Origin: a virus
Virus record (IMG/VR): IMGVR_UViG_3300009610_000008
Span: 1 to 64,000 of that record
Direction: 5' to 3' (one strand)
DNA length: 64,000 bases
The notes beneath the pieces were generated by a model. The model worked only from the letters and a program-made list of their open reading frames with translations, searched no databases and was not told the origin of the DNA. Position 1 is the first letter of the stretch. Each line of letters opens with the position of its first letter. Positions 22,746 through 33,300 of the stretch are shown here, in pieces. Made by a program: the position numbers and the translations under genes.

Positions 22746-24263
22746 ATGTACATCCCATCACGAGTACGACACCCGTCGTTCACCAACACCCAGGCCCTCG
22801 ACCGCTTGCCCATGCCCACCATCGAGGACATGATGAACCTCGGCGTGGCCATCGACGTCCCCTACCTTGCCACCCTCGCCGAGGAAATGCGTGATATGAT
22901 GGAGACACTCTCTGCCAAGGTTAGACGACGGGTTCCGGCTGACAAGCTGGCTGAGTTTCTCGGCGCTGATGATGACACCGTTGACGCCGAGAATAGTGGG
23001 GAGGTGACCTCCTGGTCACAGGTGGGGCAACCAGAGTCATTCCTGGGACGCTTTAAAATCACCTCCCCCGAACAGATCGCCTGGTTTTTATTTGACAACC
23101 TGGGCATTGGCAAGGGACGACAGTTAGTCACTACCCCAGATGGCAGTAGGATAAGCACTGGTAAAAAGCAGTTAGAGGCACTCAAGTCTGAGCATGAAGC
23201 GATCCAGGAGATTCTTGCGTTTAGGGAAGTACACAAACTCTACACCACCTACGTCGTCAAACTCCCCCGCATTGCCCGACACCATCCTAAGGGCCGCCAT
23301 TGCCCTGTATGTGGTCATACTCATCGTGAGCCTAGTGATCGAGTACATTCGACAATAGTAGCCACCAGGACCGACACTGGTCGCTTGGCAGGACGACGGC
23401 CCAACCTCATGAACATCGCTGTACGCAGTCCACTAGGCGCGAGGGTACGTGCGGGATTCATCCCCAGCCATGGCATGTCCCTGGTCAGCGCAGACTACAG
23501 CCAGATTGAACTACGTATCCTCGCCAGTGAGAGTGCCGACCCGTTCATGATGAGGTGTTTCCTCGATGGCCGCGACATACACGCGGAGTCCACCCTGGAA
23601 GCGATGGGCATTCGTGACAAGGTAGGGTTTGATCCCAAGTCCAAGGCGATCTATCCACTCACCCCCGGTGCCGCCATCCCCACCATTCAGGAGTTCATGA
23701 CAATGAGGGCAGGGATGAAGAACGCCAACTTTGGCATAGTCTATGGGATTACGTGGATGGGACTCCAGGCTCAACTTGTACTGATAGGTATCTATTGGAG
23801 TAAGGAACAGACAATCGCCTTTATCGAGGAGACATGGCACAAGGTGTTCATGTCCATCCGGCCCTATATGCGTGAGCAGGAGTATCGGGCCAGGAAGTAT
23901 GGGTTCGTCTGGGACCTGATGGGAAGTATCCGGTACATCCACGGCATACGCAGTGCTGTCAAACGAGTCGTCGCCGAGAGTGTCCGCCAAGCTGGTAACA
24001 TGCCCATCCAAAGTGCCGGTTCCGCTTTCCTCAAGATCGCCATGTGGACGTTACGTGGAGTGTACGACAAGTTTAGGGCGGCGGGATATGAGGTGAACTT
24101 TCTTATGCCGGTTCATGACGAGATTGTAAGTGAATGTGACACAGCCATCGCTGAGGAACTCAAGGTTGCCACTGTCAAGTGTATGGCGGATGTCAACCAG
24201 TACACCCAACTGCTGGTACCAGTCATGGCTGAGGGCAAGGTAACCAGTAGATGGACCAAGTGA
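22746..24263 (+). CDS. DNA polymerase I (family A) polymerase domain
   Basis: The protein of about 505 residues has palm/finger motifs A (SADYSQIELRILA, about 248-260), B (RAGMKNANFGIVYG, about 324-337, with Arg, Lys and Tyr in place) and C (PVHDEI, about 460-465). Residues about 180-200 include a CPVCGHTH zinc knuckle not usual in PolA. There is no 3'-5' exonuclease domain; that activity appears to be supplied by the UDG-exonuclease protein. The ATG follows a palindrome directly; a GTG inside the palindrome (22737) is an alternative start. Confidence 0.85.
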   Translation: MYIPSRVRHPSFTNTQALDRLPMPTIEDMMNLGVAIDVPYLATLAEEMRDMMETLSAKVRRRVPADKLAEFLGADDDTVDAENSGEVTSWSQVGQPESFLGRFKITSPEQIAWFLFDNLGIGKGRQLVTTPDGSRISTGKKQLEALKSEHEAIQEILAFREVHKLYTTYVVKLPRIARHHPKGRHCPVCGHTHREPSDRVHSTIVATRTDTGRLAGRRPNLMNIAVRSPLGARVRAGFIPSHGMSLVSADYSQIELRILASESADPFMMRCFLDGRDIHAESTLEAMGIRDKVGFDPKSKAIYPLTPGAAIPTIQEFMTMRAGMKNANFGIVYGITWMGLQAQLVLIGIYWSKEQTIAFIEETWHKVFMSIRPYMREQEYRARKYGFVWDLMGSIRYIHGIRSAVKRVVAESVRQAGNMPIQSAGSAFLKIAMWTLRGVYDKFRAAGYEVNFLMPVHDEIVSECDTAIAEELKVATVKCMADVNQYTQLLVPVMAEGKVTSRWTK

Positions 24264-24269
24264 CACAAC

Positions 24270-24282
24270 GTTAGTGACTAAC
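24270..24282. repeat. GTTAGTSACTAAC palindrome
   Basis: Perfect copy after the polymerase gene, at the convergent terminators. Confidence 0.85.
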
Positions 24283-24316
24283 TGGGGGTACGGGGGCAAG
24301 CCCCCGAGTGACTAAC
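24270..24316 (+). terminator. GC hairpin at the end of the plus-strand operon
   Basis: CGGGGGC (24291-24297)/GCCCCCG (24300-24306) forms a tight GC hairpin flanked by a perfect palindrome (24270-24282) and a half palindrome (24304-24316). There is no U-tract directly after it, so it may work with the larger hairpin that follows. Confidence 0.5.
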
Positions 24317-24321
24317 TAAAT

Positions 24322-24390
24322 AAAAAATGGGTGGGCAACCCAGGGAAGATATGAGGGAAACCTGGATCGCCCACCCGGTCGTTGTTGTTT
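24322..24390. terminator. Bidirectional intrinsic terminator between convergent operons
   Basis: GGGTGGGC (24329-24336) pairs with GCCCACCC (24369-24376), with CCAGG/CCTGG inside. On the minus strand the stem is followed by CCATTTTTTATTTAG, a classical intrinsic terminator for the PEP-CTERM gene. On the plus strand GTTGTTGTTT follows at 24380-24389, which could end transcription from the left block. Confidence 0.75.
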
Positions 24391-24424
24391 AGAAATCTCC
24401 TGGAGGGGAGATGGTTGGACTATA

Positions 24425-25123
24425 CTACACTACTCGACGGCGTTTTGCAAGGTAAATTCCAACCAGCCCAACCCCCATGAGTGCATACGTCCCCGGCTCG
24501 GGCACCTCCGGTTCACAGTTCTCGGTGCAGAACGGGTCAATCCCCGGCCCCACGTAGAACTGGTCAATGAGTGAGATACTCGCATACCCCAGCCCATCGG
24601 TGTCACTGCCCACCAGGAAGATATCCTTGGTGATCTTGAGGAAATGGTAGGCGTTGTCGAGGAGGATCGCATCGGCGAGGGGTCCGCTGGGTGCATCGAC
24701 CTGCCCTTGCCCCGCAACGTGGAGAAACGGCGTAATGGCAATGACGGTCTCGACGACCTGGGCAAACGACGAGTCACCGACGACTGCCCCATTAAACAAC
24801 AACCCCACTGCCCCAATCGCCGGCACCGACAGCAGGTCATAGCCTACCAGGAAGTCGGCAGTGGCAAACCCACCACCCGGATTAAGTGCGGTGAACCCAC
24901 CGGCAAAGTGGAGTTGATTGCCCACCAGCGTGACATCAATGCCACTCGCATCAAGTGGCGCACACACGCCGGTCCCGCCGCAGGTGCGGATGAACGTGAA
25001 GTTATCGACGGTGATGTTGGCATTCGACAAGCTACCCCCGGCCACCAGGGTGGACAATAGCGTCGCCCCCAGGTTGAGACTGGACAAGGCCAGTATCGCG
25101 GACACAAGCACAAAGCGTTTCAT
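24425..25123 (-). CDS. Secreted PEP-CTERM surface protein
   Basis: The protein has 232 residues: signal peptide MKRFVLVSAILALSSLNLGA, a beta-rich mature domain with one Cys pair (CGGTGVC) and a second Cys pair near 200, then the sorting tail VPEPGTYALMGVGLVGIYLA followed by KRRR. That tripartite tail (PEP, membrane span, basic end) is the substrate signal of exosortase in Gram-negative bacteria. An upstream in-frame extension lacks a signal and is ignored. It lies last in the minus-strand direction, with its own terminator and a 134-base gap before it, which is typical of a lysogenic-conversion (moron) gene that would alter the host surface. Confidence 0.8.
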   Translation of the reverse strand: MKRFVLVSAILALSSLNLGATLLSTLVAGGSLSNANITVDNFTFIRTCGGTGVCAPLDASGIDVTLVGNQLHFAGGFTALNPGGGFATADFLVGYDLLSVPAIGAVGLLFNGAVVGDSSFAQVVETVIAITPFLHVAGQGQVDAPSGPLADAILLDNAYHFLKITKDIFLVGSDTDGLGYASISLIDQFYVGPGIDPFCTENCEPEVPEPGTYALMGVGLVGIYLAKRRRVV

Positions 25124-25257
25124 ACAGTAACTACATTTCCCTTCTAGATTGCCGCCGGTCCTGGAAACCGAACGTTCATGGGCCTCCAGGCAGACAGCTG
25201 ATATAGTGTACCACAACGTATCAAAATGGTGAGAGTGAGTCACTAACTGGGGTCCAC

Positions 25258-28200
25258 CTACTGCAACTTCCCCGCCCCGGTAATGGTTGCCCCACCGGTA
25301 ATAGCCGTCCCTGTACCAACCGGTGCCGCTGACACGACTATTGACAGTGCCGCCGTATCGGCTGGTGCGGCAATACTATCAGTGCAACTCACGGTGAAGT
25401 TGGACGTCCCCGCCGTGGTAGGTGTGCCGCTAATGGTTGCCACACTAATGGTCAACCCGTTAGGTAAACTACCCACGGGGATGGAACAGTTGTATGGGGG
25501 ATTCCCCCCGGTGATGGCCAGTGTCTGCGAATACCCGCTCCCCACTGTGCCGTCAGGTAGGCTGGTGGTGGTAATATCAATCGCCGCCGCCACTGTCCCC
25601 GCAGTAATCGACCCAGCCGGTACCCCAGGGCAAAACATGGTCCTGTCCGTCCCCAGTGTCATGGTCTCGCAGCCGGTTACCACCACCCCGTTCCTATACA
25701 TGGCATAGGAACCCGCCGCCGCACCGCTCACCAGTATGTCGTTGGTGGCGGTAGTGGTAAACGCAGGCACTGTCGTGGGCGAGGCGTCCGCCCTGGCTAC
25801 CAGGAACGCCTGCCCATGACATTCCTTGCCCATCCAGCCGGTAGGGTTCAACGCATTGCACGATATGGTTGTCGTCCCCGTGCCATTGAGTAGTCGATGC
25901 GCGGCCACCACCTCCATGATGTTGACATTCCCATTTGGCCCGTAGGTGAAGCGGGAGGTATAGCCGAATCCACCAGGATAACTGCCGCTGGCATTGTCCA
26001 CCCGCAGTGTCCCGGCCGATGGAAAGCTGTAGTCCGAGATGATCGTATTCACCGGACTCTGCGACAGGATCTGCCCACTGGGGCAATCAAGCGAGACTAG
26101 TCCGCCAATGCATGACGTATTCCCTTCCGTATACGAGGGGGTGGTACCGGCAGTCTGGCCATTTTGTGTGTAATGGGTATACCCCACCATGGGGATTGAG
26201 GTGGACGCCGCCGCATCCGCGATGACAAACACCATCCCCGGTCCACCGGCCTTGCCCATGTGCGCCACCCATTGGTACTCCCGTGTCAATGTCGCCGCAG
26301 TGGTGGACCCGCGCATATTGGCCCTCCATGTCACATACCGGTTACTGGCATCCACCTTGTACCTGTCCATGTACGCCCCTGTCTCGCCCACATCCCCCAG
26401 GAACTGCTTGACGGCCCCAATATTGAGCGTAGACATACGTCCATTGGGAAACTGCCCATTGGTGCCATCATCACAATCCGGGCTATCATCGCCGACTAAG
26501 CAGTTGCCTATGTTCCGCACCGCCCCACCCTGGATGTGGAGGTCACCATGTTGGGCGCTGTCGTGGTCGACAAAAAACACTGCCGAGATCATGCTGATTA
26601 GCCAATCCGTATTCGCAGCGGCAATGGAGAACCCAGTGCGTGACGCGGCCCACGCCAACGCTGGAGTAGACACAGTTGGTGGACAGTACTTCATCCCCAC
26701 TGCCGAGCAACCGGCGAACCCCTCGTTGGTAAATACCCGCCCAGTCAACGGTGGGTCCTCATACGCGGGGGCGTTGGGGTTCCAACCCATGAATCCCATC
26801 CACGGATACCTACCGGAACTATACCCAAAGTAGAGGGCGTTCAAGCCCTGCGACTGTCTAAATAACCATGCTCTCCACCACTTGTCCTGCGGGGTACCCT
26901 CGATTAACCGGGGGATGATGTATATCTCGGGATTATGCACGGCTCTCATATCATCTGGTGCCTGCCCATAGAGGAGCCAATACCTGCCATAATTTTGGGC
27001 CGCACCGCCATTGCCTGTCTCATTCGGCGATGCGCCATAGACAGCCGCTTCCGCCAGGGAGTTGACAAAAGGAGTCCACCCAATATCCGGGTAGTCAGTG
27101 TAGTTCTTGAGAATGAATATCGGCTCCAGCAACATGGGGTACGACCTACCCCTGCCGTAGAGAGAACCGTGAGTGAGACCGCTGCGGGACATGAAGAACG
27201 CCATGGCATTGTCGTAGTACGCCGCCCATGATCTCTGTGCAAAATCCCTGGCGGTGGGCGAGATGTCCACGAACGTCATGCTTACCACGAACGTTCCCCA
27301 TAGCTGGGTGAGGATCAGGTTATTGGTCTGGCCCCAAAGGGACTGGGCATTGGCAAAGTTACTATACTTCCCGCCCGGTGTGCCATAGCTTAGGGTGGTG
27401 TTATTGTGGTGCTGCTGCCACTCGATGATCCCGCAGTTAAGGGCGGTCATGCGGGGAACCCAACTCCAACTGGACGTGGTAGTGGACTTGGGTTGCGTGG
27501 ACGTTAATGTCGGGGTGTTGGTGCCCCCGCCTGTCGATATCCTGCTCATGTCGCCCTCGTCGGTGGAGGTTGACCAGAAGATGAGGTCGCCATTGGACAG
27601 GGCAGACAGGTTGGAGCCATTGCCGGTCAGCGAGGTGCCAGCCGCCGTGATCGACCCGCTACCCACTGTCTTGGTTGGGTACACACAACCCTCGGCTTCC
27701 TGGGCGAATACTTTACGCTCCCATAATGTGAACTCGGCGGAGGTGCATTGCCCCGCAATGTTGACAAATGTCCCCAGTGGCGCACATAGTATCCGTACCG
27801 CTTTGGCCGCTTGATCCATGGAGGTGCGGCTATAGTCCAGGGACGAGCGGTTGTTGGGTTCGCACAGGTTCTGCGTCTTGTCACAGAACGTATTGCCAAA
27901 CACCACGTCCTCGACTTGTAACAGGGCAATGCGTGCCTTGGTCAATGCCGTGGCATCACGGGTAATGAACCACTTGATGGCCGCGCCCAACTGGTTGGCC
28001 ATATAGGTACTGCCATCGGGTGCGGTGTCGGCATTGTAGGTAGCCGGGGTCCAGCTAGTGACTTGGTCTGACATTTGCGTCCAGAGTGTGTTATTTGTCT
28101 GGGCGTACTTGGAGAGGGTTAATCCAGTCTCGGTGTAGACCCCGTTGCCCACGCTGGCGGTATTGATGGTGAAGGTGTTGGCAGTATCATTCTTGGACTG

Positions 28201-28800
28201 GACGATATATGTCCCATTGAGATCCACATCACCAGTGGCTAACCATATGCCAATCCTGGATGTAGTAGGCGTCAATTCATCAGTGTACCCATCGGCGACA
28301 GTGATGGTTGCGACGTTGCTAGTCACCGAGATGGAGACGAGACAGGGGTCGGCGGTATCAATGGCACAGCGTAAACGTCTGGTCATCGTCCCACCGGGGC
28401 CATCGAGCAATCCAAACTTAGTCACTAACGTCGCCCTGGCCTTGCCGTTGACATAGTTACGATTGGGTTCTGTCCAACTGCCGCAACCAGTACCCGCCAC
28501 GTTGACATCACCAGTGGTCTTGAGATCCAGGGTGGTGGTGGTGACTGCGGCCACCTTGAATAGACCAGTAAGGACAGTGCAATTCTTGTCCTCATTACTA
28601 GTCACCCAATAATCATTCACTGCCAAGCCGGTCCAGGCGGCATTAGTAGTGAGGCGTATGGGTGTAGTGGTAGATACTCCAGTGACTCTCACTGCCCCCG
28701 CCGGTGTGCCGTATCGCAGGTAGATGGTCACCGGGTCGGCCACCAGGGGCTTGGCCATGAGGAGTAGGCACAGGTTAGTGACTAACTTGATATTGGTCAT
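25258..28800 (-). CDS. Large exported adhesin/fibre-like protein with Ig-like domain
   Basis: This 1,180-residue protein begins with a signal peptide (MTNIKLVTNLCLLLMAKPLV). The mature part has beta-rich modules, a helical central region, and at about 1,070-1,160 an He_PIG-type Ig domain (SLPDGTVGSGYSQTLAITGG ... GLTISVATISGTPTTAGTSN), a module frequent in acidobacterial surface proteins. It may be a tail fibre or spike, or a host-surface protein encoded by the phage. The start overlaps the preceding stop (TAATG). Four of the first ten residues (Leu-Val-Thr-Asn) come from a perfect palindrome. Confidence 0.65.
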   Translation of the reverse strand: MTNIKLVTNLCLLLMAKPLVADPVTIYLRYGTPAGAVRVTGVSTTTPIRLTTNAAWTGLAVNDYWVTSNEDKNCTVLTGLFKVAAVTTTTLDLKTTGDVNVAGTGCGSWTEPNRNYVNGKARATLVTKFGLLDGPGGTMTRRLRCAIDTADPCLVSISVTSNVATITVADGYTDELTPTTSRIGIWLATGDVDLNGTYIVQSKNDTANTFTINTASVGNGVYTETGLTLSKYAQTNNTLWTQMSDQVTSWTPATYNADTAPDGSTYMANQLGAAIKWFITRDATALTKARIALLQVEDVVFGNTFCDKTQNLCEPNNRSSLDYSRTSMDQAAKAVRILCAPLGTFVNIAGQCTSAEFTLWERKVFAQEAEGCVYPTKTVGSGSITAAGTSLTGNGSNLSALSNGDLIFWSTSTDEGDMSRISTGGGTNTPTLTSTQPKSTTTSSWSWVPRMTALNCGIIEWQQHHNNTTLSYGTPGGKYSNFANAQSLWGQTNNLILTQLWGTFVVSMTFVDISPTARDFAQRSWAAYYDNAMAFFMSRSGLTHGSLYGRGRSYPMLLEPIFILKNYTDYPDIGWTPFVNSLAEAAVYGASPNETGNGGAAQNYGRYWLLYGQAPDDMRAVHNPEIYIIPRLIEGTPQDKWWRAWLFRQSQGLNALYFGYSSGRYPWMGFMGWNPNAPAYEDPPLTGRVFTNEGFAGCSAVGMKYCPPTVSTPALAWAASRTGFSIAAANTDWLISMISAVFFVDHDSAQHGDLHIQGGAVRNIGNCLVGDDSPDCDDGTNGQFPNGRMSTLNIGAVKQFLGDVGETGAYMDRYKVDASNRYVTWRANMRGSTTAATLTREYQWVAHMGKAGGPGMVFVIADAAASTSIPMVGYTHYTQNGQTAGTTPSYTEGNTSCIGGLVSLDCPSGQILSQSPVNTIISDYSFPSAGTLRVDNASGSYPGGFGYTSRFTYGPNGNVNIMEVVAAHRLLNGTGTTTISCNALNPTGWMGKECHGQAFLVARADASPTTVPAFTTTATNDILVSGAAAGSYAMYRNGVVVTGCETMTLGTDRTMFCPGVPAGSITAGTVAAAIDITTTSLPDGTVGSGYSQTLAITGGNPPYNCSIPVGSLPNGLTISVATISGTPTTAGTSNFTVSCTDSIAAPADTAALSIVVSAAPVGTGTAITGGATITGAGKLQ
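28774..28786. repeat. GTTAGTSACTAAC palindrome
   Basis: Perfect copy in the signal peptide region of the 25258 gene, read as Leu-Val-Thr-Asn. Confidence 0.85.
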
Positions 28801-30326
28801 TATCGTGCCGCTAGGATGGCTGGCATGAACGTTCCATTGGTGGTCAATGCTGTCGCCGTGCCACAACTGGCCGGTAGCAATAGTGATGCCCCACTGCCTG
28901 TCGATGGATTGGAACATGACACCATGCGCGGCACGCTGGCCACAAACCCCTGGATAATAAACGGCGACAACGACAACCCGGTCTCGCCACTGCCATAATA
29001 CTGTGATAGTACACCCTCGCTGGAGATGGCGATCCAATGGACCCCGGCGGCAATGGTCGACCCACCCCCCACGGCCCATGTACCGGTCTTTTGAGTAATA
29101 CCACTGGAGTCGCCATTGACAAACCTTGCTTCCAGTGCCCCCGGCGTATCACTGCTGTCGGCGTATATGCCAACCGTAGTGCCGTCAGTGGATGCACCCC
29201 CTGTGTTCTGGTAGTAGACCCACTTGTTGAGTACCAGTGGTCCGGGTAAGTACGCCTGCATCATCACCACCCCCTTGTTCTGGGCGGCGGAGACCAGGAT
29301 GGCTCGATTACTGATCTGCGGCTGGGTGCAATTGGTAAACAGGAAACAGGACGACATATTGGGCGTGCTACCCGCACTGGGAGTGAATGTCTCCATCACC
29401 CTACAGGTCTTGGTGGCAATGGTCACGGTGGTGGCCGACCCGCGCCATGATTCCCCATTACCCAGTGCGCCGGTGAACACGACACATCCATCGACAGTTT
29501 GATTAGCCGCCCCATAGACGCGGAAGTCGTTGGTGCCGTTGGCAGTAAGTTCCGGGAGTACCAGCCCACTCTGTGCCGTGCCGTCCCCAGCCGTGAATCC
29601 ACCAGTGCAGGTAATGTTATTGGACGCATACGAGCACCCCGTCCCCTGCGTCACTGTCCCCGCCGACGAGACAATCACCACCCTGGTAGCCGTGGTGAGG
29701 TTGGACCCGCCCAGCACATCCCCACTACCACCCCCTGGTGCCACACTGGTTCCATCTACCCGCACAAGGTTGGTACCCGCCCCCGTAACGACACTCGATA
29801 TCCCGGCGGTCTGCTTGATTACCCCGGTGAGGGTACTACGGGTCAACACCGTCCCTGCCGCATTGATGTTGGTATCCTCGCCACCAGTGCCAGCCGAGGG
29901 GCCAGTGACATTGCCCCCACCACCCCCCGCCGCACTTGTACCGTCGACCCGTACAAAGTCAGTAGCAGTACCAGTCACCACACTTGGCACGCCGCCAGCG
30001 GTCTTGATCACCCCGGTCAATGCGGATCGTGTCAGTGCCGTACCCGCCGCATCCACGGTGGTGATCGCCCCAGCGGTACCGGGAGCCGGACCAACCACAT
30101 TACCTGTCCCAGCCCCACCAGCACCGCTAAGTACAGTCCAGGTATTATTCGCGGTACATGAGGCGAGACGTAATGCATCGGCGACACCAACAGTAGTGTT
30201 TAGCCAAAAGTCACGCCCAGCCACACAGTTAACGGGTGCAGTAGGTCCAGTATAGTACCGGGCAGTGCCACTTGTCTGGGCCAGGATGGGCAGTGCCACC
30301 AGGATGGATAGAATGAGATGTCGCAT
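28800..30326 (-). CDS. Exported fibre-like protein with tandem ~53-residue repeats
   Basis: This 508-residue protein starts with the signal peptide MRHLILSILVALPILAQ behind AAAGGAAAAC. Residues about 70-180 contain two to three repeats of the form GxxGGxxTxxxAAGTxLTRSxLTGVIK ... VRVDGTS, with Gly-rich joints, typical of a fibrous shaft. The C-terminal part is beta-rich and could be a receptor-binding tip. It overlaps the next gene in TAATG fashion. Phage fibres normally lack Sec signals, so its role as virion part or exported protein is open. Confidence 0.6.
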   Translation of the reverse strand: MRHLILSILVALPILAQTSGTARYYTGPTAPVNCVAGRDFWLNTTVGVADALRLASCTANNTWTVLSGAGGAGTGNVVGPAPGTAGAITTVDAAGTALTRSALTGVIKTAGGVPSVVTGTATDFVRVDGTSAAGGGGGNVTGPSAGTGGEDTNINAAGTVLTRSTLTGVIKQTAGISSVVTGAGTNLVRVDGTSVAPGGGSGDVLGGSNLTTATRVVIVSSAGTVTQGTGCSYASNNITCTGGFTAGDGTAQSGLVLPELTANGTNDFRVYGAANQTVDGCVVFTGALGNGESWRGSATTVTIATKTCRVMETFTPSAGSTPNMSSCFLFTNCTQPQISNRAILVSAAQNKGVVMMQAYLPGPLVLNKWVYYQNTGGASTDGTTVGIYADSSDTPGALEARFVNGDSSGITQKTGTWAVGGGSTIAAGVHWIAISSEGVLSQYYGSGETGLSLSPFIIQGFVASVPRMVSCSNPSTGSGASLLLPASCGTATALTTNGTFMPAILAAR

Positions 30327-30386
30327 AGTTTTCCTTTCACGCTGTTGGTCCACAGGTGGACCCTGTTGGTCACTAACTGTCGTTAA

Positions 30387-33300
30387 CTACTGTGGATTGA
30401 GGTCCAGCATCCTCTGCCAGTAGTCCGCCCGTCTGCTGGGGTCCAGTTTACCACTCCGGGTAGTAAGTCTGCCCAGGAACCGCTGTGCCCGTTTGGCCAC
30501 TTGTGTATCAAGTACTTCCTTCTGTTGGGCGGCAGTCATCCGTGCCCACGATGGATCGTTCATGGCATCGGTCATAAAGTTGCGTATCATCCTGCCCTTG
30601 AGTTGTTGGCGTATAGCAATCACCGCATCACTATCCCCAGCTAGTGGCTTCACGGGCGGCACCCCCATGCCAAACTGTTTCAATACCTCTCTATGCGCTG
30701 GCGTCAACTCCGCTGATAGACCTTGGTACGACACATCCTGCTTGGCCCTGGCCTCAGTCAAATCAATATCCTTCACCCGTCCGCCACGTCCCTGGACGAA
30801 ACGGTTCTTCAGTGCCGTGACCGTATCGACTCCCCCACTCTTGCCCTCGGGTAATAACCCCACCGCTGTCCCCGCCCAGTCAAGCGCATTCAACACCAGC
30901 GGTATCCCCTGTCCACCACCCGCCGTGATCCTCCCGTGCCACTTCGCGGGTGACGCCCCCGCAGCTTGGGCCAGGGCAGTGATGGTCTTACTCGTATCCT
31001 TGTCAATCTGCTCTGTCTCGGGTAGACCTTCCAACTTCTTACTCACAAATGGCCGTCCACTAAACTGGTGCGTCCCGCTCCTAATGTCGCTAACCACCTT
31101 GAACAGTTGCGGGTTGATCGTGTCCAGCATGGTTTCAAGCGCATCACCAGCCGTGCCATACTGTGTCGCATACTTGGGATCGGTGGCGGGTGCAAAGTTG
31201 GCGTTGATGCCCAGGTCGTCGGCAATAGATTGTAATGACGCGGGGTCATCTCTCCACATGGTCTCTATCGCCATACGGATGGGGCGTGACAGGTTGTTGA
31301 ATGGCTGGGCGAGTGGGATTTTGCCCATCCAATGTTTCCCATCCTCGTTGACCAGCCCATCGCCCGACATGAATGCAATATTGTCATCCAACTCATGGTC
31401 GGGTGTGTCGGCGTATTGCTTCTGTCGATCGGGGGAGGACAGGTTGTAGATAGTGGCGGCAATCTGGGGCATGACTACCCAAAAGGCGGTGCGGGCGGCA
31501 AATTTAGCAGGATCATTTTTCAATGTGTCCCAACTCGACGCTGTCCCCTCGATGGCCGCATTGAGGTATGGCGTCACCTGGACGATATCCCCCATCTTGG
31601 ACCCCACCCGCCGGTAGTTGGCCATCTGATTACGTGCCGCTTCAAATGCCGCCGCCTCGGCCTCTTGCAGTGACTTCCCTGCCTTGATCTCAGTGGCCTT
31701 CACGTCAAGGTAAACCCGTAGCCGCCCCATCTCCTCCGACTTGGATGCCACGTCCTCCAGCCACGAGAAGAACTGCTTGGACGCCTCCTTCTTGTTGGTG
31801 GCCGCGTACTTGCCAACCGACGTCAACTTGTTAGTCACTCCCTCGCGCGACTTGGCAATCATGTAGTCAATCTGCGTCCGGGGACGATTGCGAAACTGTT
31901 CTGCACTGATAAACGCCCCACCACCCTCACGTAGACGGTCCAGGTTCTTGGACCACTTCTTGATCCCCAGCGTACTGGCCAGTACCTCCCCTGTCGCCTG
32001 CGGGGCCTTGAGTAGAGACAATGACCCGGTGTTGATGGCGTTGGTCCATATGTCCCTGACGAGGTTGGCCGCTTGAAATGGGGGATTGTACAACCCGGTA
32101 GCCGTGGCACGTAATAGCCGCGCCCCGGCCTTCATCACCGTGATGGCGACGTGGGTCTCACGCGGGGTCAGTTGTTTCGCGGCCATCGCCATCACGTCAG
32201 GCACCGCTAGTGTAACCTTACGTCCATCCTCCAGGAAGTTGACATGGTTGTTGTCGGTCGGCTTGAACCGCCCCGCCTCGATGTCTTGCGGCGATACCCT
32301 GTAGATCAGCTTGTCCCACCCAGGGTAGAGAGTGGCGACCCGCTCGAACTCCCGGCCGACCTTGTTACGGGATGCTTCACGGGTATCTTGGAATGTCCTG
32401 GTGACTAGTGACTTCCACATGTCCTCGGTCGCCAGATCACTACCCCCCTCGCTTAACTTCTTGACTGTCTGTTGTTTAGACAATGACCCAGGTTGCGTAC
32501 TGCCCCAGGGGTTACCGTCTTGGATGGCGTCCAGTATGCGGTTGATGGGGACATATTTGTCATACATGTTCTTGAGCGTGGCATTCAATTCCTTGGAGAT
32601 GCGCCCATCGGCGGTGGCATCATCGAGCATTGTTCTAAAGTAATCCTGCACCTCCTTGACTGCCGCCCCGTGGTGGGGCATCCCCCGGGCTACCAGTGCG
32701 TCGATGTCGGCCAGCTTCTCCGCTGTGTAGTGGACACCTTTCTCACCGGCGGCAGACTTGGCTTGGTACTCCTGTATCCCCATGATCTTCATGTGGTTGG
32801 ATCTCATCTGCATGGCGACGGGATCACTCTTGTTGGCATTGGCATTGATGGTGGCCAGGGCCGGGTCGGTCTTGATGGCCTCATTCCACTTAGCCTCGCC
32901 CATTTGGTTGACCTCGATCTGCTGCTTCTGCAATGCCTGCGCGAGGATACCCGTGTCGGCCACCTTTTGCACCGCTTGGTCGTAGGTCATGCCCGCTGTG
33001 TGGTTTTTCAAGAAGGTATCGATAGTGCGATTCACCTTGGCCTCGGCCCGGTCGTCACTAGCCGTCGCATCATCCAATATGTTGCCATACCTGTCACTGG
33101 CTGCGGCCATCTTGCCAACCGCTTGGCGGGGGCGGGGACCTATGGCGGACTTGTCGACCTTGTTTTGCAGGGTTTGTGTCGCCCGGACAGGGGATACCCA
33201 GTTGGCGACGGGGTTGGCCATGTGCTTGTTGATAATGGTTGCCGCCCACGAGGGTTGCTTTGATTGGGCAATAGCTTGGTTGGCCCGTGCAGCACTGTAA

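Noticed and set aside
24644-25060. Plus-strand frame opposite the PEP-CTERM gene
   Set aside because: Shadow; the minus-strand product has both signal peptide and sorting tail.
29499-30255. Long plus-strand frames opposite the fibre gene
   Set aside because: They are reverse-strand shadows of a Gly/Thr/Val-rich coding sequence; no ribosome-binding site.
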